This document shows positions 1 to 5,459 of a stretch of DNA of 6,578 bases, piece by piece. Origin of the DNA: Mucilaginibacter sp. UBA4741 (GTDB taxonomy: Bacteria; Bacteroidota; Bacteroidia; Sphingobacteriales; Sphingobacteriaceae). Each line of letters opens with the position of its first letter. Position 1 is the first letter of the stretch. The stretch covers positions 1 through 6,578 of the forward strand of contig DHIR01000087.1 of NCBI GenBank assembly GCA_002403905.1, written 5' to 3'. A program made the translations under genes and the position numbers. The notes under the pieces are model-generated. The model worked only from the letters and a program-made list of their open reading frames with translations. It ran no database searches and had not been told where the DNA came from.

Positions 1-23
1 TTATGTCTTAACTTAGTGACATT

Positions 24-271
24 GCGCGCGAGTGTGCAGCGTTGGGCTGTGCAGCCGAGCACTCGTGCGCCGCTGACAGGTAGCCCGCTAACTATTTTGG
101 ATGTGCTTTGACCGATATATATAAGCATTTTAAACCTGCATAGTTTGTTACCTATCAATGGGGCATGAGCACACCACGCTATTGGCCTTTGCGCTGCATG
201 CTCACGCCTGAATCAGGTAATGGCTATGACACAAGTGTGTGGCAGCGCGGGCCAGCGCTGCACACTCAGGC
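24..271. repeat. GC-rich palindromic repeat cluster, left of the membrane orphan
   Basis: No gene is visible in 1-396. The stretch holds several copies of a roughly 17-bp unit approximating GCGYGAGTRTGCAGCGC: a plus copy at 24-40 and reverse-orientation copies at 191-207 and 255-271, which match each other at 14 of 17 positions. Several can fold. Positions 24-34 pair with 60-70 (11 bp including one G-U), 45-48 with 53-56, and 237-248 with 255-265 (one bulged base). Between them, 146-159 (TGTTACCTATCAAT) recurs almost exactly at 1067-1080. The GC-rich repeats contrast strongly with the AT-rich ORF beside them. This looks like a dispersed intergenic palindromic repeat family; I cannot name it. 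Confidence 0.6.
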
Positions 272-396
272 TTAAATGTGAGGAATAATAATTGAAAATG
301 AATCTTGGGATTACAAAAACATGCGTACTTTTATGGGTAGTATGCAATTGTTAAATCCATTTTCGGGTTAACAATCTCAATAAAAAAATAAAGAAT

Positions 397-939
397 ATGA
401 AAAGTTTATCTTTTATAAATCTGATTAAGACATTCTTTTTGGCATTAATCAAGTTTACATTTACTGGAGGGATTGGATTGTTGGGAATAATTTTGATTTT
501 AATAAGAATCTTTGGCGTTATACATTGGGCATGGTGGATAGTGGCATTACCTTTAGAATATGGGGTTATTTACTGTTTGTATATGACAATTGACGGCGCT
601 AAATATAAAGCAGGCCTTAAAGATGCTGGCGCATATGCAAGTTCTACCTCCCCTTTTTCAAAACAAGAAAGTAAAAATCTTCAGATTCAAACAATTATCA
701 ACGAAGGTCCTGACTATATAGGAGAAACTATTGATAGATTGTGCAATGTGACAGGTCGTATGGGATTCAATCAGGCTTTGCTGGACGCTTCATTAGAACG
801 TTACGGTCTTCGTCAGCTAGCAATACTAGGAAATAAAAACCTAAAAGCTAATGACACTATAAAAAAATGGAGAGAATCAGGTCTTAAACTTCCAGAAGAA
901 GGGACACCGAAATTTTATACAAATGAGGATAAAATATGA
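397..939 (+). CDS. Orphan membrane protein of unknown function, two predicted transmembrane helices
   Basis: I do not recognise this 180-residue protein. The N-terminal third is strongly hydrophobic, with probable helices at about residues 16-38 and 43-63 separated by a short IHWAWW segment, so it is likely an inner-membrane protein. Residues 65-180 are hydrophilic and probably cytoplasmic, with a Ser/Thr-rich linker near 81-92 and a helical C-terminal region containing RLCNVTGRMGF (114-124) and charged runs. No enzymatic motif is visible. The ATG at 397 follows an A-rich leader with no Shine-Dalgarno, as is usual in Bacteroidota. A weak promoter match lies upstream (TTG at 305-307, TACTTTTA at 326-333, 18-nt spacing). 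The gene is more AT-rich than the DNA around it and is bracketed by the same GC-rich repeat family on both sides, which suggests acquisition or at least accessory status. Confidence 0.7.
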   Translation: MKSLSFINLIKTFFLALIKFTFTGGIGLLGIILILIRIFGVIHWAWWIVALPLEYGVIYCLYMTIDGAKYKAGLKDAGAYASSTSPFSKQESKNLQIQTIINEGPDYIGETIDRLCNVTGRMGFNQALLDASLERYGLRQLAILGNKNLKANDTIKKWRESGLKLPEEGTPKFYTNEDKI

Positions 940-987
940 TGGCATATTAAAAAACCGCGTCTTAGCCGGCATTAAGTTCTTCTCCTC

Positions 988-1080
988 GCGCGCGAGTATA
1001 CAGCCCCTCTTGCGTGAGTATGTAGCGCAGGCAAAAGCGTGGCGTACTCATTTGCTTTTTACAACCTGTTACCAATCAAT
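988..1080. repeat. Second cluster of the GC-rich palindromic repeat, right of the membrane orphan
   Basis: Positions 988-1004 match 24-40 at 15 of 17 positions. Positions 1012-1028 (GCGTGAGTATGTAGCGC) are the reverse complement of the 191-207 unit at 15 of 17. Downstream, 1067-1080 (TGTTACCAATCAAT) matches 146-159 at 13 of 14. The order GC-rich unit, then AACCTG, then TGTTACCwATCAAT is kept on both sides, so this is a second, shorter and diverged copy of a composite repeat rather than a chance GC patch. The remainder of 1081-1226 is AT-rich with no gene that I can support. Confidence 0.6.
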
Positions 1081-1226
1081 AAAATAAATCTCCCCGGGCA
1101 GGCTATTGAAAAATTGACAATATTTTCTCTATATTGCTTTTAACAATCCAAAAAACGAGGGGGATTATGATGGACATCGTGTCATGAAGCGCATAATAGT
1201 GGCGCAGCCTCGACCAAATATTGTAG

Positions 1227-1246
1227 CAACGGATTTTAATCCGTTG
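1227..1246. repeat. REP-like hairpin next to the transposase remnant
   Basis: A perfect 9-bp inverted repeat, CAACGGATT (1227-1235) and AATCCGTTG (1238-1246), with a 2-base spacer and preceded by TTGTAG. It sits about 60 bp upstream of the start of an IS200-like transposase fragment. Hairpins of this form are substrates of REP-associated tyrosine transposases (RAYTs), so it is probably the left-end REP of the degraded element. The hairpin is seen directly; the link to the transposase is inferred from proximity and family knowledge. Confidence 0.6.
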
Positions 1247-1304
1247 AGGGGAAAAACTAAATAATTAAAAGAGCCATAGCTCGCCCCATATAAATTTAAC
1301 GTAA

Positions 1305-1451
1305 ATGGCAAATACCTATCATCAAATTTACCTGCAAACGGTTTTTGCGGTTAAATACCGTGCGGCAGTAATAGAGAAAGATTGGCGGCCTAAACTTTTT
1401 GGCGTTATTGGCAACTTAATTTTTTTGAGCGTGGCTTACACACCGGGTTAA
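1305..1451 (+). pseudogene. Truncated IS200-like / REP-associated tyrosine transposase (N-terminal fragment)
   Basis: A 48-codon reading frame begins MANTYHQIYLQTVFAVKYR and continues through FGVIGNLI at about residue 39. This closely resembles the N-terminus of Y1 (HUH) transposases of the IS200/RAYT family (Transposase_17), where a first strand carrying a pattern like IYLQTVFAVKYR is followed by the ...KLFGVIGNLI... helix. At about 1421 the similarity stops abruptly: the expected HVH metal-binding motif and the catalytic tyrosine are absent from the sequence that follows, in any frame I read, and the frame ends in nine unrelated residues and TAA. Full-length relatives are, from memory, around 150 residues or more, so this is a dead remnant. 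The REP-like hairpin at 1227-1246 and a small GAGC/GCTC palindrome at 1271-1282 probably belong to the same element. Confidence 0.75.
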
Positions 1452-1509
1452 AACCAGGCGTTACAAGATTTGTCGAGCCGCTGGCTCTTAAAAAAGCGCC
1501 TCAAATCTT
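1429..1509. repeat. Composite palindromic block at the transposase break point
   Basis: Immediately after the transposase similarity ends there is a dense set of inverted repeats: GGTT 1446-1449 with AACC 1452-1455 inside a longer imperfect palindrome (about 1434-1466), then AAGATTTG 1465-1472 with CAAATCTT 1502-1509 enclosing GAGCC 1475-1479 and GGCTC 1483-1487. No reading frame of useful length crosses it on either strand. It looks like a second intergenic repeat inserted into, or joined to, the broken transposase. I cannot name the family. Positions 1510-1610 are AT-rich leader DNA for the toxin-antitoxin pair. Confidence 0.45.
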
Positions 1510-1610
1510 TCGACCACTTTTAATTTGCAATCCTGGACTAACGCTAATGAGTTATCTTTTCATAATTAATGATTTATACGTATCTTTAACTGTTTATTAA
1601 TAATTACGCT

Positions 1611-1838
1611 ATGACTACAATGACATTACAGGTTCCGGATGAACTCGAAAGGGAACATGTGGAAACCGCCCGTTTTATTGCAGCCAAGTTGTATGAAGCG
1701 GGTAAGATCACTTTGGGCAAAGCCGCAACGATGGTTGGTATGGAAAAATGGGATTTTGCGGAGATACTGTTAAATTACGGTGTCCATTTTATGGACGCAA
1801 GCGCGGAAGCTGCTATCAACGATGCCCGGAAGTTCTAA
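1611..1838 (+). CDS. UPF0175 family antitoxin
   Basis: This 75-residue protein has the layout of the UPF0175 (PF03683) family: a short N-terminal strand (MTLQVPDEL, residues 4-12), a helix (about 17-30, TARFIAAKLYEAG), then a helix-turn-helix-like part with ITLGKAATMVGMEKWDFAEILLNYG (33-57), close to the family pattern of gKaSLgkAAelaGls..eF..lL...g. Such proteins are encoded next to PIN-like DUF3368 proteins and are taken as the antitoxin, which in this family type neutralises the nuclease and may bind the operon's own promoter. The toxin gene begins 17 bp before this gene ends, which suggests translational coupling. A second ATG at 1620 (MTLQVPD) is a possible alternative start and fits family N-termini equally well. 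No Shine-Dalgarno is seen. The antitoxin role is inferred from family and context. Confidence 0.85.
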   Translation: MTTMTLQVPDELEREHVETARFIAAKLYEAGKITLGKAATMVGMEKWDFAEILLNYGVHFMDASAEAAINDARKF

Positions 1839-2286
1839 AGTTATTATTACCGATACAAGTTGCTTTAGCCTGTTGCGCAAACTGGATTCACTCGAAATTT
1901 TGCATGAACTTTTTTCAGGGGTGGTCACTACGCCCGAAATTGCAGCCGAATTTAAATTCCCCTTACCAGAGTGGGTACAGATTCAGGAGGCCGGCAATAA
2001 ATCGCTTCAGCAAGAATACCTAAAATTTATTGATCCGGGCGAAGCCAGCGCGATTGCTTTGGCTGCGGAAATCTCTTATGATTACCTGATTTTAGATGAT
2101 GCCGATGCCCGGCGATTTGCTGAAAAGTTAGGGCTACCGGTAACAGGTACCATCGGCCTGTTAGTCATTGCTAAAAACCAGGGACTTATCCCTTTACTCC
2201 GGCCTTATTTTGACCGTATCCAGCAAACTAATTTCCATATCTCAGCGGCATTGCTCGAACGTGTGCTCAGGTATGCTGGAGAATAA
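1822..2286 (+). CDS. DUF3368 PIN-like nuclease toxin
   Basis: With the ATG at 1822 this is a 154-residue protein matching DUF3368 (PF11848), a PIN-domain relative predicted to be a Mg2+-dependent ribonuclease toxin. The acidic residues of a PIN active site appear intact: D11 in VIITDTSCF, E43 in the TPEIAAEF segment, D71/E74 in DPGEASAIALA, and D92/D93 with D95 in LILDDADAR. The following GLPVTGTIGLLVIAK (104-118) is also typical of the family. An in-frame ATG at 1780 would add 14 residues (MSILWTQARKLLST) lying wholly inside the antitoxin gene; I prefer 1822 because the first conserved strand then begins near residue 7, as in relatives. The 17-bp overlap with the antitoxin is usual for such pairs. 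No truncation is seen, so the pair is probably functional. The target RNA is unknown. Confidence 0.85.
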   Translation: MPGSSKVIITDTSCFSLLRKLDSLEILHELFSGVVTTPEIAAEFKFPLPEWVQIQEAGNKSLQQEYLKFIDPGEASAIALAAEISYDYLILDDADARRFAEKLGLPVTGTIGLLVIAKNQGLIPLLRPYFDRIQQTNFHISAALLERVLRYAGE

Positions 2287-2333
2287 TTTACCGACTATTT
2301 CAAAAGTGTAAAGCTATGGCCGGACATGGTTGT

Positions 2334-2376
2334 CTTATACGTCTATAGGTTTAAAAAAAAACTATAGACGTATAAG
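2334..2376. repeat. Perfect 15-bp inverted repeat with A-rich loop between convergent genes
   Basis: CTTATACGTCTATAG at 2334-2348 is exactly inverted at 2362-2376, with a 13-base loop containing nine A residues. It lies 48 bp after the toxin stop and 42 bp beyond the end of the convergent ligase gene. There is no T tract directly after either arm, so it is not a textbook intrinsic terminator, though an AT-rich stem of this length could still act as a two-way transcription barrier. A mobile-repeat or protein-binding origin is also possible. Confidence 0.6.
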
Positions 2377-2383
2377 GCCAAAA

Positions 2384-2417
2384 GTGATTCATGCCGTATT
2401 TCTATTTTGTGAATCAC
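2384..2417. repeat. GTGATTCA/TGAATCAC inverted repeat at the ligase 3' end
   Basis: An 8-bp perfect inverted repeat, GTGATTCA 2384-2391 and TGAATCAC 2410-2417, with an 18-base spacer, directly abutting the ligase stop codon (TAG, complement of 2418-2420). The TGAATCAC arm also occurs at 3848-3855 in the motif cluster at the other end of the ligase gene. The function is unknown. Confidence 0.45.
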
Positions 2418-3698
2418 CTATACCCGCTTATCAATAAACTTAACCGGTTTACGTACAGCTTCGGGAAACTGCATTTTTTGCAGCCGTTCTGCAGATATAT
2501 AGCTAACATGTGGGCTAACCCGTAAACGCGCTTGCAGATAGGCTCTTATCCGGTTATCGCAAGCTTTGCTATCATCTAATGGCAGTAAGTGAAGCAGTAC
2601 CTCATCCATACCTATTTCATTCGAATATACCTCTACCACATAATCCAACACCTCTTCCATTTCATTCAGCAGGTCAAACATGGCGGGCGGGTACAGCGTT
2701 GTACCCTTGAACTTGATCATCTGCTTTTTACGGCCAATTATTGGCGATAAACGTAAACTGGTGCGTCCGCAGGCGCATGGCTCGTCATTGTACATACAGA
2801 TGTCCCCGGTTTTATAGCGTAGTAAGGGCATACCCTCTACGCCAAGCGTGGTAATGGTTAGCTCGCCGGGAGTGTTTGCGGGTACGGGTTTGTTCTCTTC
2901 GTCTAATAACTCTGCTATCACCAATTCTGGTTGCAGGTGGCCGCCATGACCCTCACGACACTCGGTGAACGCTGTTTGCATTTCGGTTGAGGCGTAAGTC
3001 GAATACAGTTGTATATCCCAGGCTTCGGTAATTTTCTTTCCGAGTATATTAAAGGAGAAGTCTGTATTACGGATGTTCTCGCCTATACAAATGGCCTTCT
3101 TAACGGATGTTTTATTAAGGTCGATGTTGGCATCTTTTGCAAACTGTATCAGTTTCAAGATAAAGGATGGCACCGCTACTATTGCGGTAGGGTTTAAACG
3201 CTGTATGGTTTCTAACTGCAAAGAAGGCACTCCGGGACCTAAACGAATGATCCCTGCACCTAACTTGCGCAAGCCTGAGTAATAAGCTATACCCGCCATA
3301 AACTGCCTGTCCAGCGTTAGCATGAGCTGGTAAATGTCCTGATCTGTGCCATCGGCACAAATAAAGGAGTTGTACTCGTTAAGGGTTAAGCGGTTAAGAT
3401 CATTATCTGTAAGCGCGATGGTAACCGGACTGCCTAAAGTACCTGATGTGGAAGCGTATTCAATAACCTTGTCCCCGCTTACACAAAGGAAATCATCATT
3501 ACGCTTTTGCAGATCTTCTTTACTGGTGGTTGGAATAGCGGCCAGATCTTCAATTGTTTTTATCGAATTGATGTCGATCTGATACTTGGTAAACAACTCT
3601 TTATAAAACGGAGAATTGGCATTTAAATGAACCAACAACTGTTGCAGCTTTTGCTCCTGACCTGCTTTCACTTTATCTGCTGTAACGGTTATGCTCAT
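2418..3698 (-). CDS. PaaK/coenzyme F390 synthetase-like adenylate-forming ligase
   Basis: This is an AMP-binding (ANL superfamily) enzyme of the phenylacetate-CoA ligase / coenzyme F390 synthetase type, predicted to activate a carboxylic acid as an acyl-adenylate and pass it to CoA or another acceptor. From the start at 3698 (MSITVTADK, 426 residues, usual for PaaK-like proteins) the motifs are: N-terminal SPFYKELF (29-36), P-loop-like YASTSGTLGSP (81-91), YSTYASTEM (232-240), MPLLRYKTGDIC (290-301), CACGRT (308-313), IIGRKKQMIKFKGTTLYPPAMFD (320-342), and a C-terminal domain ending RKPVKFIDKR with a plausible catalytic lysine. C247, H251, H254, C308 and C310 could form a metal site (inference). 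The frame stays open to an ATG at 3767, but those 23 extra residues (hydrophobic, partly encoded by a repeat palindrome) do not fit the family. No obvious Shine-Dalgarno. The substrate cannot be told from sequence, and there are no paa or pigment genes beside it. Confidence 0.85.
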   Translation of the reverse strand: MSITVTADKVKAGQEQKLQQLLVHLNANSPFYKELFTKYQIDINSIKTIEDLAAIPTTSKEDLQKRNDDFLCVSGDKVIEYASTSGTLGSPVTIALTDNDLNRLTLNEYNSFICADGTDQDIYQLMLTLDRQFMAGIAYYSGLRKLGAGIIRLGPGVPSLQLETIQRLNPTAIVAVPSFILKLIQFAKDANIDLNKTSVKKAICIGENIRNTDFSFNILGKKITEAWDIQLYSTYASTEMQTAFTECREGHGGHLQPELVIAELLDEENKPVPANTPGELTITTLGVEGMPLLRYKTGDICMYNDEPCACGRTSLRLSPIIGRKKQMIKFKGTTLYPPAMFDLLNEMEEVLDYVVEVYSNEIGMDEVLLHLLPLDDSKACDNRIRAYLQARLRVSPHVSYISAERLQKMQFPEAVRKPVKFIDKRV

Positions 3699-3755
3699 GT
3701 AACAAAGAAACAAAATATACAGGCTATTTGAATAATATTTAATCTTTTTTAAGAT

Positions 3756-3959
3756 CAGGTGATCCACATAAAAAAGTGGATCACCTGGATCACCTTTTTA
3801 GTTAATTTACTGTAAATAAGATATTTAAAAAAATTAGTGGATCACTTTGAATCACTACTAATACTTTAAATAAGTAAGTGTAAACAATTGTAAATAAATT
3901 ACTTATGTAAATATTTTACTTTTTGACCAAACAGAGTGGATCATACAAAGTGGATCACC
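3756..3959. repeat. GTGGATCAC motif cluster upstream of the ligase gene
   Basis: At least five copies of a (G)TGGATCAC(C) motif occur on the plus strand: 3776-3785, 3786-3794, 3837-3845, 3936-3944 (last base changed, GTGGATCAT) and 3950-3959. There is also a variant TGAATCAC at 3848-3855 and one inverted copy at 3758-3767. CAGGTGATCCAC (3756-3767) and GTGGATCACCTG (3776-3787) form a perfect 12-bp inverted repeat with an 8-base loop, and 3777-3794 is a 9-bp tandem duplication. Spacers between copies are AT-rich and irregular (9 to about 90 bp), so this is not a CRISPR. It lies 5' of the ligase, whose preferred start is at 3698, so a regulator-binding array or a decayed repeat element are both possible. 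Confidence 0.55.
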
Positions 3960-3983
3960 AGTCTTTTCATTTTCGAAAAAATT

Positions 3984-4058
3984 TGTCATTGCTGCGAGGA
4001 ACGGGCGTGGCAATCGCAAGGAGAACTGCAGCGTGCGATTGCTTCGTTCGCAATGACA
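3984..4058. repeat. 75-bp palindromic intergenic element (TGTCATTGC...GCAATGACA)
   Basis: TGTCATTGC (3984-3992) is inverted at 4050-4058, GAACG 3999-4003 pairs with CGTTC 4045-4049, and GCAATCGCA 4010-4018 is inverted at 4034-4042, so the whole element can fold into one long interrupted hairpin. The arms resemble the GTCATTGCGAGGAACGAAGC-type repeats that I recall as dispersed in many Bacteroidota genomes. It lies 21 bp beyond the esterase stop codon and may help end that transcript. I cannot count its copies from this window. Confidence 0.7.
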
Positions 4059-4079
4059 CACTTAATCTAAAATCTACTC

Positions 4080-4961
4080 TTAACTTTTAAAATTCAATTT
4101 ATACCCTTTAAAAAATCCCCAGATCTCTTCGCAGGCATTTAGGTTATGCGTTGTTTTACCTATAATAAATTTAGGCAAATACTGCCAGCCGCCGGGCCAG
4201 GTATGGCCACCGTTTATTATGGTATAGCCAACAACTTTTATCCCGGTTTTAGGATTGAGGTATTCTTCTTTAACTATACTGGTACCATCATTTGCCTTGT
4301 CAGGTATAGTAGTAATCAATGCGGTTTTATTGCAATTATTTAAGGCAACCCATTTATCAATCACCGCATCCTGCGAATAAGCGTTTCTACCGAACAATTT
4401 GCCGCCTTTGTAAGGAACTATCGGATCTGCGGTTCCGTGCATATAGAGCGCCGGTATGGGCCTGCCCAAGTCATATCCCTCTCCAATATCTAATGTCGCT
4501 GCCACCATTGCAACAGCGGCTATCCGCCGGTTTAATTGGCAAGCTAATCTTGCCGTCATAAATCCACCGTTAGATATACCGGTAACATATACCCTTTCCG
4601 GGTCGGCATTATATGTTTTTATGATATAACTTATCAATTGATCTATAAACTTAACATCATCAATACCATGCAAATCTGCGCCGTCATGCCAAATACGTTT
4701 GGATCCCGGGCATACAACAATAAATTTCTCCCTGTCAGCAATCGGCCTGAAATCTGCCAGGTGAAACATACCTTTCGGACTGGCAAGACCGCCATGAAGC
4801 GAAATAACCAATGGCATTTTATGATCTTTTTCTGTAAACGGTACATAAATTAAAAAAAAACGTTTATTACCATCCACCATCATATCTCCATTAATTTGTC
4901 GCGATTGGGCAAGGGCAGATATGGAAGTAGATAGTATCATTATTATAGTGAGATAGCGCAT
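4080..4961 (-). CDS. Secreted PHB depolymerase / feruloyl esterase-type alpha/beta-hydrolase
   Basis: This is a 293-residue exported esterase of the Esterase_PHB / LpqC type (COG3509). Residues 1-19 form a signal peptide ending in ALAQ, so the protein acts in the periplasm or outside the cell. The alpha/beta-hydrolase features are complete: oxyanion-hole HGG at 56-58 (VISLHGGLA), VDD-like motif GIDDVKFID (99-107), nucleophile S130 in VTGISNGGFM, acid D179 in MHGTADPIVPY, and catalytic H253 in INGGHTWPGG. The conserved GG-H-WPG block is characteristic of this family, whose members cleave polyhydroxyalkanoate-like or feruloyl/acetyl esters. The substrate cannot be chosen from sequence, since no binding or linker domain is attached. 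It is transcribed away from 5107-5385, with which it shares a 145-bp AT-rich divergent intergenic region. No Shine-Dalgarno was recognised. Confidence 0.88.
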   Translation of the reverse strand: MRYLTIIMILSTSISALAQSRQINGDMMVDGNKRFFLIYVPFTEKDHKMPLVISLHGGLASPKGMFHLADFRPIADREKFIVVCPGSKRIWHDGADLHGIDDVKFIDQLISYIIKTYNADPERVYVTGISNGGFMTARLACQLNRRIAAVAMVAATLDIGEGYDLGRPIPALYMHGTADPIVPYKGGKLFGRNAYSQDAVIDKWVALNNCNKTALITTIPDKANDGTSIVKEEYLNPKTGIKVVGYTIINGGHTWPGGWQYLPKFIIGKTTHNLNACEEIWGFFKGYKLNFKS

Positions 4962-5106
4962 ACAGGTGTTTTGTTTGACTATAAACCAATTACTATTAAA
5001 AACGTTTATTTTAATAATGCAGTTTTATTTAAAACCGTTTCTGTTATTATAAGTTATAACTATAGTCAATCATATCGGCTAAACATATTACAAATACATT
5101 AACATT

Positions 5107-5385
5107 ATGAAAATTATTAAAGTATTATTTATAACTGCAATTACAGCTTGTACATTTACAATAGCCGAGGCCCAGATCAGGCTTCCACCACCACCGCCTC
5201 ACCCGCCATTACCCCGTATTCATTTAGGGACACCGCCACCACCACCCGCACCACATATTCATTTAGGAACACCACCGCCACCACCACGAGGAAGAGTTGT
5301 AGTAAGATCGTCTGGACGATCAAGAGTTGTAGTAAGGCGTCATTATTATTATCGCCACGGTGTACGCCATTATCGCAGATACTAA
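5107..5385 (+). CDS. Small secreted Pro-rich / Arg-Tyr-rich repeat protein
   Basis: I recognise no domain family for this 92-residue protein. Residues 1-22 are a clear signal peptide (MKIIKVLFITAITACTFTIAEA) with a likely cut before Q23. The mature part has two halves. The proline-rich half (26-60) contains two copies of IHLGTPPPPP at 38-47 and 51-60. The second half (61-92) is very basic: RVVVRSSGRSRVVVRR followed by HYYYRHGVRHYRRY, with no acidic residue, so it could bind polyanions such as LPS or nucleic acid (inference). At DNA level, 5292-5306 is repeated exactly at 5322-5336, and the intervening 5306-5321 is a palindrome (GATCGTC, TG, GACGATC), suggesting growth by duplication. The frame is preferred over the overlapping frame at 5148-5441 because of the signal peptide and the terminator just after its stop. 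Confidence 0.75.
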   Translation: MKIIKVLFITAITACTFTIAEAQIRLPPPPPHPPLPRIHLGTPPPPPAPHIHLGTPPPPPRGRVVVRSSGRSRVVVRRHYYYRHGVRHYRRY

Positions 5386-5395
5386 AAAATGAAAA

Positions 5396-5433
5396 GAGCC
5401 GCTCATCGGGGAGGATGAAGCGGCTTTATTTTC
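5396..5433. terminator. Bidirectional intrinsic terminator
   Basis: Eleven bases after the stop of the small secreted gene, AGCCGCT (5397-5403) pairs with AGCGGCT (5419-5425), and CATC (5404-5407) with GATG (5414-5417), leaving a GGGGAG loop and one bulged A. On the plus strand it is followed by TTATTTT; on the minus strand by a T-rich run (complement of 5386-5395). It therefore probably ends both the plus gene at 5107-5385 and the convergent minus gene ending at 5460. Confidence 0.8.
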
Positions 5434-5459
5434 TACTGTAAACCAAACCAAATAGTATT

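Noticed and set aside
298..354. Short frame for an 18-residue peptide (MNLGITKTCVLLWVVCNC) preceded by GAGG.
   Set aside because: Too short, the GAGG is about 16 bases away from the ATG, and no regulator or leader context supports it; probably chance.
1111..1140. TTGACA...TATATT resembling a sigma-70 promoter near 1117-1135.
   Set aside because: The spacing is only about 10 bases, Bacteroidota promoters use a different consensus, and no gene follows closely.
1780..1821. Longer start for the DUF3368 toxin at 1780.
   Set aside because: It would add 14 non-conserved residues read through the antitoxin gene; the ATG at 1822 gives the first PIN strand close to the N-terminus.
3009..3582. Several plus- and minus-strand frames of 60-80 codons inside the ligase gene, and similar ones inside the esterase gene (4146-4853).
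   Set aside because: They lie entirely inside well-supported genes, show no family motifs, and are shadows of the true frames.
3699..3767. Extension of the ligase to an ATG at 3767, adding 23 residues.
   Set aside because: The extra residues are not family-like, their first codons lie within the repeat palindrome at 3756-3787, and the ATG at 3698 gives the usual PaaK-like N-terminus.
3756..3959. The repeated GTGGATCAC motifs as a CRISPR array.
   Set aside because: Repeats are only 8-10 bp, spacing runs from 9 to about 90 bp, one copy is inverted, and there are no cas genes.
5148..5441. Alternative 97-residue plus-strand frame over the small secreted protein.
   Set aside because: It lacks a signal peptide, runs through the terminator stem, and is an out-of-frame shadow of the Pro-rich gene.
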